Shown here: one piece after another, positions 25,613 through 32,853 of the stretch
Numbering within the stretch: position 1 is the stretch's first letter
Layout of the letters: each line of letters opens with the position of its first letter
Made by a program: the position numbers and the translations under genes
Notes under the pieces: generated by a model
Told to the model about the DNA's origin: nothing
The model's database searches: none
What the model saw: only the letters and a program-made list of their open reading frames with translations
NCBI GenBank assembly: GCA_028281485.1
Contig: JANQJT010000163.1
Span: forward strand, 1 to 32,853
Source of the DNA: Phycisphaeraceae bacterium
GTDB lineage: Bacteria; Planctomycetota; Phycisphaerae; Phycisphaerales; Zrk34
DNA length: 32,853 bases
Direction of reading: 5' to 3'

Positions 25613-26866
25613 TTAGCTGAAGAGGGACTTCACTTTCTGTAGCGCCGAGACGAGGGCGTCGATCTCGGCTGGTGTATTATAGAACGACAACGACGCGCGG
25701 ACAGTGGCGGGGATGGCAAACTTGTCCATGACGGGTTGGGTGCAGTGGTGACCGGTGCGGATGGCGATGCCCTCGTGGTCGAGGACGGGGCTCATGTCGT
25801 AGGGGTGGATGCCGTCGAGGGTGAAGCTGAAGACGGCGGCCTTGTGTTCGGCGGTGCCGATGAGGGTCAGGCCTTCGACGGCCTGCAGGGCCTCGGTGCC
25901 GTAGGCCAGCAGCTCGTTTTCGTAAGTGACTATCTTGTCGAAACCTATCGCGGTGACGTAGTTGAGTGCGGCGGCCAGGCCGATCGCGCCGGCGATGTGG
26001 GGCGTGCCGGCCTCGAAGCGGGTGGGGGCCGCGGCGAAGGTGGTTTTCTCGAAGGTGACCTGTTCGATCATCTCACCGCCTCCCTGGTAGGGGGGCATGG
26101 CTTCGAGCAGTTCGGCTCGGCCGTACAGCGCGCCGATCCCGGTCGGGCCAAACACCTTGTGACCGGAAAAGGCAAGGAAATCGACGTCGAGATCGGTCAC
26201 GTCCACGGCCATATGCGGCGCGGCCTGTGCCGCGTCAACCAACACGACCGCGCCGGCGGCGTGGGCCAGTTCGATCATCTTCTTGATCGGGTTGATTGTG
26301 CCCAGCGAGTTGGACACGGCGGTCACGGCCACGAGGCGCGTCTTGTCGTTCAGCAGCGCGTGGTAGGTGTCGAGGTTGATCTGGCCGCGCTCGTCGATGG
26401 GGATCATGACGACCTTGGCGCCGGTCTTCTCTGCGATGAGTTGCCAGGGGACGATGTTGGAGTGGTGCTCCATCTGGCTGACGAGGATCTCGTCACCGGG
26501 CTTGAGGTTTGCGCCGCCCCACGAGGCGGCGACGAGGTTGATGGCCTCGGTGCAGCCGCGCGTGAAGACGATCTGTTTCGCGTCGGGTGCGTTGAGAAAC
26601 CGCGCGACGGTGATGCGGGCGTGTTCGTAGGCCTCGGTGGCGAGCTCGGCGAGCTTGTGCAGGCCGCGGTGGACGTTGGCGTTGTACCGGCGGTAGTAGT
26701 CGTCGAGCGTGTCGATGACGGCCTGGGGCTTCTGGCTGGTGGCGGCGTTGTCGAGGTAGACCAGGGGCTTGTCGTGCACCCGCTGGTAGAGCGCGGGAAA
26801 GTCGCCACGCACACGCTCGACGTCGAGCGCCGGTGTGTGGGTAGGTTGGGATTTGGCCACGGTCAT
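25613..26866 (-). CDS. sufS: cysteine desulfurase SufS
   Basis: A 417-residue PLP-dependent group II cysteine desulfurase that releases sulfur from cysteine for Fe-S assembly. ATG at 26866 is chosen because AAAGG lies 6 bases upstream; the open frame extends 35 codons further, into the end of sufD, without family similarity. The PLP lysine is Lys237 (FLAFSGHKVFGPTG). The cofactor pocket has TRGCTEAINLVA and MEHHSNIVPWQ. The persulfide Cys is Cys375 in RTGHHCTQP, the short-loop form typical of SufS. It lies 28 bases after sufD. The stop abuts the palindromic repeat. Confidence 0.95.
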   Translation of the reverse strand: MTVAKSQPTHTPALDVERVRGDFPALYQRVHDKPLVYLDNAATSQKPQAVIDTLDDYYRRYNANVHRGLHKLAELATEAYEHARITVARFLNAPDAKQIVFTRGCTEAINLVAASWGGANLKPGDEILVSQMEHHSNIVPWQLIAEKTGAKVVMIPIDERGQINLDTYHALLNDKTRLVAVTAVSNSLGTINPIKKMIELAHAAGAVVLVDAAQAAPHMAVDVTDLDVDFLAFSGHKVFGPTGIGALYGRAELLEAMPPYQGGGEMIEQVTFEKTTFAAAPTRFEAGTPHIAGAIGLAAALNYVTAIGFDKIVTYENELLAYGTEALQAVEGLTLIGTAEHKAAVFSFTLDGIHPYDMSPVLDHEGIAIRTGHHCTQPVMDKFAIPATVRASLSFYNTPAEIDALVSALQKVKSLFS

Positions 26867-26894
26867 GTTGACCTTTCGGGCATTCCGGATGGGG

Positions 26895-28271
26895 TTAGAT
26901 GCGGTAGAGCCGCTGCTTGATCTCTTCGTTGAACTCAGCAGAGAGTTTATTGGCCATGGGGAGTTTGGCAATCATCTCGTTGGCGAGCAGGGCACGGACG
27001 GGCACGAGCTGCATGCGGTCGAAGCCTTCGGCGGCGAAGGCGTAGATGAGCATGGCGCGGGCGACGTCTTCGGGCAGGCCGCGTGCGCGGAAGTAGAAGA
27101 CGGCCTCGGGGTCGACCTGGCCGGTCGTCGCGCCGTGGGTGCAGCGGACGTCGTCGGCGTAGATCTCCAGCTGCGGGCGGGCGTTCATGCGTGCGTCGTC
27201 GCTGAGCAGCATGTTGCGGTTGGACTGGATCGCGTCGGTCTGCTGGCCTTCCTCGGCCACGACGATGCGTCCGGTGAACACGCCGTGCGATTTGTCGGAC
27301 ATGATGCCCTTGTAGAACTGTCGGCTGCGGCAGTTGGGGGCGTTGTGTTCAACGCGCATGGCGTTGTCGAGGGTCTGGTCGCCGTGGCCGACGAACAGGC
27401 CGTTGATGAGGCAGTGTCCGTCTTCGCCGGCCATGGTGGGTCGGACGTTGTTGCGTACGAGCTTGCCGCCGAGCAGGACGGTGTGGGAGTGCACGTCGGA
27501 CTTTTCGCCCTGGTGAATTTCCAGTGTGGAGATGTTCACCGCGGACTCGGCTTCGCGCTCGAGCAGGTAGTGGTGCACCTCGGCGCGGTCGGCCGCGAAC
27601 AGCTCGGTCACGGCGTTGTTGAAGTAGTTCTCGCCGCCCAGCGTGACGTAGTGTTCGAGCACGGTGACGCTGGCGTCCTCGCCGGCGACGATGAGGTTGC
27701 GTGGGTGGGTCATGGTGCCGGCCGCCTTGGCGGTGGCGACCGAGAGCACGTGGATCGGCTTGTCGATCGTCTTGCCGGGCTTGAGGTAGATCGCTGCGCC
27801 GTCTTCCATCAGCGCGGTGTTGAGCGCACTCATGGCGTCGGTCTCGAGATCGACCTGCTTGCCGAGGTAGTCGGTGATGCCGGTGCAGCCCTTGGCGTAG
27901 GCCTGGGCGAGGGTGCCGATGGCGGTGCCTTCGGGGTGTTCATCGATGGCCGAGAGGTCTTCGCGCCAGTGGCCGTCGACGAAGACGATCAGGTGGGTGT
28001 CGAGGTTGGGGATGAGGAAGGGGGCGATGTCGTCGGCGGTGACGTCGGTATTGGGCTCGGCGGGGGCGTAGTCGGTCTTGTTCAGCTCGCGCAGGTCGGT
28101 GTATCGCCAGTCCTCGTGCTTGAGGGTGGGGATGGATTGTGCGGTGAAGGCGTCGAAGGCGGCGCGGCGCGTGTCGTTGAGCGCACCGGTGCCGGCGGCG
28201 TCGGCGCGGGCGAGCACGGCCGCGTGGGCGTCTGCGAAGCGAGTCGTGGATTCGGCGGTGGCTTGGGTCAT
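26895..28271 (-). CDS. sufD: Fe-S assembly scaffold protein SufD
   Basis: A 458-residue SufD, partner of SufB in the SufBC2D scaffold. The N-terminal helical part has TLKHEDWRYTDLRELN (about 49-64). The central beta-helix carries repeated strands. The conserved C-terminal segment reads CTHGATTGQVDPEAVFYFRARG, followed by a helical bundle (FAAEGFDRMQLVP). The His in CTHGAT lies near the position of the functionally important His of E. coli SufD. Length is normal. It begins about 20 bases after sufC and precedes sufS by 28 bases. Confidence 0.93.
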   Translation of the reverse strand: MTQATAESTTRFADAHAAVLARADAAGTGALNDTRRAAFDAFTAQSIPTLKHEDWRYTDLRELNKTDYAPAEPNTDVTADDIAPFLIPNLDTHLIVFVDGHWREDLSAIDEHPEGTAIGTLAQAYAKGCTGITDYLGKQVDLETDAMSALNTALMEDGAAIYLKPGKTIDKPIHVLSVATAKAAGTMTHPRNLIVAGEDASVTVLEHYVTLGGENYFNNAVTELFAADRAEVHHYLLEREAESAVNISTLEIHQGEKSDVHSHTVLLGGKLVRNNVRPTMAGEDGHCLINGLFVGHGDQTLDNAMRVEHNAPNCRSRQFYKGIMSDKSHGVFTGRIVVAEEGQQTDAIQSNRNMLLSDDARMNARPQLEIYADDVRCTHGATTGQVDPEAVFYFRARGLPEDVARAMLIYAFAAEGFDRMQLVPVRALLANEMIAKLPMANKLSAEFNEEIKQRLYRI

Positions 28272-28290
28272 GGTGTGTTGCTCGCGTGGT

Positions 28291-29061
<771 letters not shown>

Positions 29062-29127
29062 TGCGTGTTGTCCTGAGTGCTTTTCGATGCGTTCGTGTTT
29101 CGTGATTTCTATTTCCGGTGGCGGGTG

Positions 29128-30626
<1,499 letters not shown>

Positions 30627-30630
<4 letters not shown>

Positions 30631-31190
30631 GGCGTGTTCCCACTGGTTTGTCCGATCGCGTTGTTCAGCGCGACCGGTTGTGTGTCTTGCTGGCTGTGGA
30701 TGGTGCGGTCGTCGCTCGCGTCGGAGTTGCGGATCACCATCGACATCGACAGGTCGTTTCGCATCATGTCCTCGAGCGTCATCGAGTAGAGGAAGGCGAC
30801 GACCAGATCGTTAAATTGCTTCATCGCGCCGGTGATGGGGCAGGATTGCTCCAGACGACAGGCGAGACAGGGCTCTTCGCTTTCGTCCTCTGATGTATCC
30901 TCGCAACAGGCCGTTACCGTCACGGGGCCTTCGATGGCTTCGATGACCTGCGCGAAGGATATCTGCCCGTGGGGCCGGCTGAGGTAGTAGCCGCCGGACG
31001 CGCCTCGCTTGCTGGTGACCAGCCCGGCGGAGGCTAAGTCCTTGAGGACGTTCATCATGATCGGCAGGGGGAGATCGTAGAGATCGGCGATGTGCCGCGC
31101 ACTGACCGGCGAGGCCTCGGCGCTGTCCACGGCCAGCCGGCTGAGCGCCACAAGGGCGTAATCGGTCTTTCTGGTCAGTGAGAAGCTCAT
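30627..31190 (-). CDS. Rrf2-family (IscR/SufR-like) Fe-S-sensing repressor
   Basis: A 187-residue Rrf2 transcription regulator. The start at 31190 has AGAGG 5 bases upstream and gives the usual Rrf2 beginning MSFSLTRKTDYALVALSRLA; 16 further in-frame codons upstream are not needed. The winged helix covers about 1-75 with LPLPIMMNVLKDLASAGLV and SKRGASGGYYLSRP. The cluster-binding loop has Cys95, Cys96, Cys108, Cys111 and Cys117 (CC, then CLAC, then CPI), more than the three Cys of IscR. It is the first gene of the SUF operon, with its stop inside the sufB start. Autorepression through the inverted repeat at its promoter is inferred. Confidence 0.9.
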
Positions 31191-31215
31191 AGGGTCCTCT
31201 TGGTGAGATCGAGTC

Positions 31216-31241
31216 TCAGTGCGGTCTATTATTAGCACTGA
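31216..31241. promoter_or_regulatory. putative Rrf2 operator over the suf promoter
   Basis: TCAGTGC (31216-31222) and GCACTGA (31235-31241) form a perfect 7-bp inverted repeat with a 12-base AT-rich spacer. The spacer contains the -10 box of the suf promoter, so a bound dimer would block RNA polymerase. The dyad size suits an Rrf2 dimer. The sequence does not obviously match the E. coli IscR consensus. Confidence 0.6.
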
Positions 31242-31257
31242 TTCGGTACTATATCAA
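31229..31257 (-). promoter_or_regulatory. sigma70-like promoter of the suf operon
   Basis: On the minus strand the -35 TTGATA (31252-31257) is followed after exactly 17 bases by the -10 TAATAA (31229-31234). The start codon of the Rrf2 gene is 38 bases from the -10. This is the best vegetative-type promoter in the window. Confidence 0.75.
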
Positions 31258-31260
31258 GTC

Positions 31261-31284
31261 TGCGGCCAGAAAACCGCATTTTTT
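31261..31284 (+). terminator. weak terminator-like hairpin in the suf/sigma gap
   Basis: TGCGG and CCGCA form a 5-bp stem around an 8-base loop, followed by TTTTTT on the plus strand. It lies between two divergent promoters and points toward the sigma gene, upstream of its candidate -10, so it could stop stray transcription. The short stem keeps confidence low. Confidence 0.35.
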
Positions 31285-31300
31285 GGGTAAAAATCAGGTT

Positions 31301-31306
31301 TATAAT
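31301..31306 (+). promoter_or_regulatory. candidate -10 box of the ECF sigma operon
   Basis: TATAAT is a perfect -10 hexamer about 95 bases before the sigma start codon. The -35 position (17-base spacing) is ATTTTT, which is weak. An ECF-type autoregulated promoter was not recognised. Confidence 0.45.
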
Positions 31307-31382
31307 ATCTAAAATGGGTTTGTGACCCCTTAAACAGTTATTGCATCCCAAGGCACTAGACAACACAAGGCAATGGGGCATA

Positions 31383-31398
31383 GGGTGTGCACACACCC
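31383..31398 (+). promoter_or_regulatory. hairpin immediately before the sigma start codon
   Basis: GGGTGT-GCAC-ACACCC forms a perfect 6-bp stem with a 4-base loop. It ends 2 bases before the ATG at 31401, where a Shine-Dalgarno site would be expected; none is present. It could hold back translation. Confidence 0.4.
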
Positions 31399-31400
31399 CG

Positions 31401-32024
31401 ATGAAATACGTCGACCCGTATATTCCAGAGGACCCCGTTGCCGAGGAGGCCGAGCTGTTACAGGGCCTGCGCGAAGGTGATGCGCAGGCGTTCGAGAAGC
31501 TCGTGCGTTGGCATTTCGGCCGATTATTCGCCGTGGCCAACCGCATCTTGCGGAGCGAGACCGACGCACAGGATGCCGTTCAGGAAGCGTTCGTGATGGC
31601 GTATCGCGCCATGGACCGCTTCGACGGTCGAAGCAAGCTTTCGACCTGGCTTCACCGCATCACCGTCAACGCGGCGCTGATGCGACTGAGAAAGATCAAG
31701 CGGTTGCACGAGGTCTCGGTAGAGGACCTCGGACCGAAGTTCAGTGACGAGGGTTACCGGCGCGACGTCGGGCCCACGTGGAAACGCACCGCCGAGGAAG
31801 ACACGCTCGAACAGGAGCGTGCCGACCAGGTGCACGAGGCCATCGCCCAACTGCCCGAATCGTATCGAGAGATCATCATGCTCCGTGACATCGAACAGCT
31901 CGACACCGAACAGACCGCCAAGGCCTTGGGCATCAAACCCGGCGCGGTCAAGACGCGTCTGCACCGGGCGCGGCAGGCGTTGCGAGAGCTGCTGGACCCG
32001 TACATGCAGGAGGCCGGCGTTTGA
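31401..32024 (+). CDS. ECF-type RNA polymerase sigma factor
   Basis: A 207-residue extracytoplasmic-function sigma factor. Region 2 (about 25-98) has FEKLVRWHFGRLFAVANRIL, DAQDAVQEAFVMAYRAMDRF and STWLHRITVNAALMRLR. Region 4 (about 143-198) has IAQLPESYREIIMLRDIEQL and QTAKALGIKPGAVKTRLHRA, a clear helix-turn-helix. The start at 31401 (MKYVDPYIPEDP) is chosen because the preceding 20 in-frame codons lie in a hairpin-containing leader and show no family similarity. No Shine-Dalgarno site is seen. The stop overlaps the start of a zinc-finger anti-sigma gene, the normal arrangement for an ECF pair. Target genes are unknown. Confidence 0.94.
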   Translation: MKYVDPYIPEDPVAEEAELLQGLREGDAQAFEKLVRWHFGRLFAVANRILRSETDAQDAVQEAFVMAYRAMDRFDGRSKLSTWLHRITVNAALMRLRKIKRLHEVSVEDLGPKFSDEGYRRDVGPTWKRTAEEDTLEQERADQVHEAIAQLPESYREIIMLRDIEQLDTEQTAKALGIKPGAVKTRLHRARQALRELLDPYMQEAGV

Positions 32025-32326
32025 CCGATAAGCCCTGTCAACACGATCACAGCCACGACGGCATGCTGCTGTGCAGTGAGCTGGCGCAGTTCCTCGACGA
32101 CTACCTCGACGGCAAGCTCGAGGGCGAAACCCTGGAGAAGTTCGAGGCGCACCTGAAGCTGTGTCCACCGTGTGTGCAGTACATCGAGAGCTACAAGAGC
32201 ACGATCCACATGACCCACAAGGCGTTGTGTGAATGCGAAGAGGACGAGGCTCCGAAAGAAGTGCCCGAGGCGCTGGTGCAGGCGATTCTTCACAGCTGCA
32301 CAGGGTGCAAGGGCGAGGAAGATTAA
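32021..32326 (+). CDS. zinc-finger anti-sigma factor (zf-HC2 type)
   Basis: A 101-residue cytosolic anti-sigma factor. The start is TTG at 32021, supported by a perfect AGGAGG 7 bases upstream and by the TTGA overlap with the sigma stop. The ZAS-type motif is His44-x3-Cys48-x2-Cys51 (AHLKLCPPC), which with an upstream ligand such as His10, His12 or Cys18 can bind zinc and clamp the sigma factor. Additional Cys occur at 70, 72, 93 and 96 (CEC; CTGC), suggesting a redox-responsive tail. There is no membrane segment, so the signal is probably cytosolic. Cognate pairing with the upstream sigma is inferred from overlap. Confidence 0.85.
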   Translation: MTDKPCQHDHSHDGMLLCSELAQFLDDYLDGKLEGETLEKFEAHLKLCPPCVQYIESYKSTIHMTHKALCECEEDEAPKEVPEALVQAILHSCTGCKGEED

Positions 32327-32415
32327 TTCTTCTCTTTCAGCAATCGGGGGGAGTAACGTCGGCGGGGGAATACACATCTACTTACGCGAACCGACTTCCA
32401 TCCAAGGAGAACGCT

Positions 32416-32853
32416 ATGACCCCGAGCCGAATCCTGTTGGCCATTTTATTGCTGTTTAACGTCTCTTCGCTCGCTCTTGCCGACGACGATTCGTCGTTCG
32501 CCGAGTCATACGCACGCGTGCCCGAAAAGATGCACGGCCTGGACGCGTGGAAGAAGCACAAGGCCGTCGAGTACGACATCGTTATCAACTTCATGGGTAA
32601 CCGGATTCTCGACGCGACCACGACCTTTGAGATCGGCAGCGAACGCGTGCGACTGGAACTCAAGAACGGCACGGTCATGGTGTGGGACGGCGAGCAGGCT
32701 TCGATCTCCCCGGCCGATGCCAAGTCGCCCGGCTTGCCGCCGCGTTTCCACCTGCGCACGTGGACCTACTTCCTCACTGCCCCGTTCAAGCTGCGTGCTC
32801 CGGGTGTGCACCTGGCCCCGGCCGCCGATGTGCCGTTCCGCGGCGGCGAGCCG
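32416..32853 (+). CDS. secreted protein of unknown function, N-terminal 146 residues; runs off the right edge
   Basis: A partial exported protein. AAGGAGA lies 5 bases before the ATG at 32416, and no stop occurs before the window end. The signal peptide is MTPSRILLAILLLFNVSSLA with probable cleavage after ALA. The mature part begins acidic (DDDSSFAESYARVPEKM), followed by alternating strands (VEYDIVINFMGNRILDATTT, ERVRLELKNGTVMVWDG). This recalls LolA-like or DUF6503-like lipoprotein-carrier folds, but I am not certain of the family. It follows the anti-sigma gene after 89 bases on the same strand and could be in the same transcript or be a target of the sigma factor. Function unknown. Confidence 0.8.
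   Translation, partial: MTPSRILLAILLLFNVSSLALADDDSSFAESYARVPEKMHGLDAWKKHKAVEYDIVINFMGNRILDATTTFEIGSERVRLELKNGTVMVWDGEQASISPADAKSPGLPPRFHLRTWTYFLTAPFKLRAPGVHLAPAADVPFRGGEP

Overview
The window is high-GC, gene-dense bacterial chromosome. The gene content points to a planctomycete, most likely of the Phycisphaerae type. The reasons are a DUF1570-type gluzincin, very large PstC/PstA permeases, many secreted or lipoprotein genes of unknown function, frequent weak or absent Shine-Dalgarno sites, and a SUF-only iron-sulfur pathway. This taxonomic call is inference; there is no rRNA or tRNA gene in the window. No CRISPR array, prophage or insertion sequence was seen.

Layout. (1) 1-4.7 kb: the 5' part of murD (cell wall), a small CPxCG protein, two small lipoproteins, a secreted HExxH peptidase-like protein and a secreted DUF4139 protein. 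(2) 5-17.8 kb: a phosphate/polyphosphate island. A CHAD-domain protein and polyphosphate kinase (ppk) are transcribed leftward. Divergently there are phoB, pstS, pstC, pstA, pstB and phoU. PstC (895 aa) and PstA (931 aa) each carry a soluble insertion of several hundred residues after the first membrane helix. Upstream of both phoB and pstS there are arrays of hexamers repeated every 11 bp, each followed at the same distance by a -10-like box. These look like Pho boxes. No phoR kinase gene is present. (3) 17.8-23.6 kb: a leftward four-gene operon, running from a beta-CASP metallo-beta-lactamase-fold protein, through a fusion of an alpha/alpha-toroid-like domain to a Gfo/Idh/MocA oxidoreductase, to a stand-alone paralogous oxidoreductase and a GH130 glycoside phosphorylase/hydrolase. 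Its last gene overlaps the end of phoU tail to tail. (4) 23.7-24.6 kb: a translationally coupled lipoprotein and zinc-ribbon protein. (5) 24.6-31.2 kb: a leftward SUF Fe-S assembly operon (Rrf2 regulator, sufB, sufC, sufD, sufS, sufE, sufT/MIP18), with a clear sigma70-like promoter overlapped by an inverted repeat, and a REP-like palindrome between sufS and sufE. (6) 31.4-32.85 kb: an ECF sigma factor, its overlapping zinc-finger anti-sigma factor, and the start of a secreted protein that runs off the window.

How the parts work together. PstSCAB imports phosphate, PhoU and PhoB control the response, PPK stores phosphate as polyphosphate, and the CHAD protein probably binds that polymer. If the neighbouring GH130 enzyme is a phosphorylase it would consume phosphate while degrading a beta-mannoside-type glycan. 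The strongest unusual items are the toroid-oxidoreductase fusion operon, the giant PstC/PstA pair and the two matching 11-bp-period promoter arrays.
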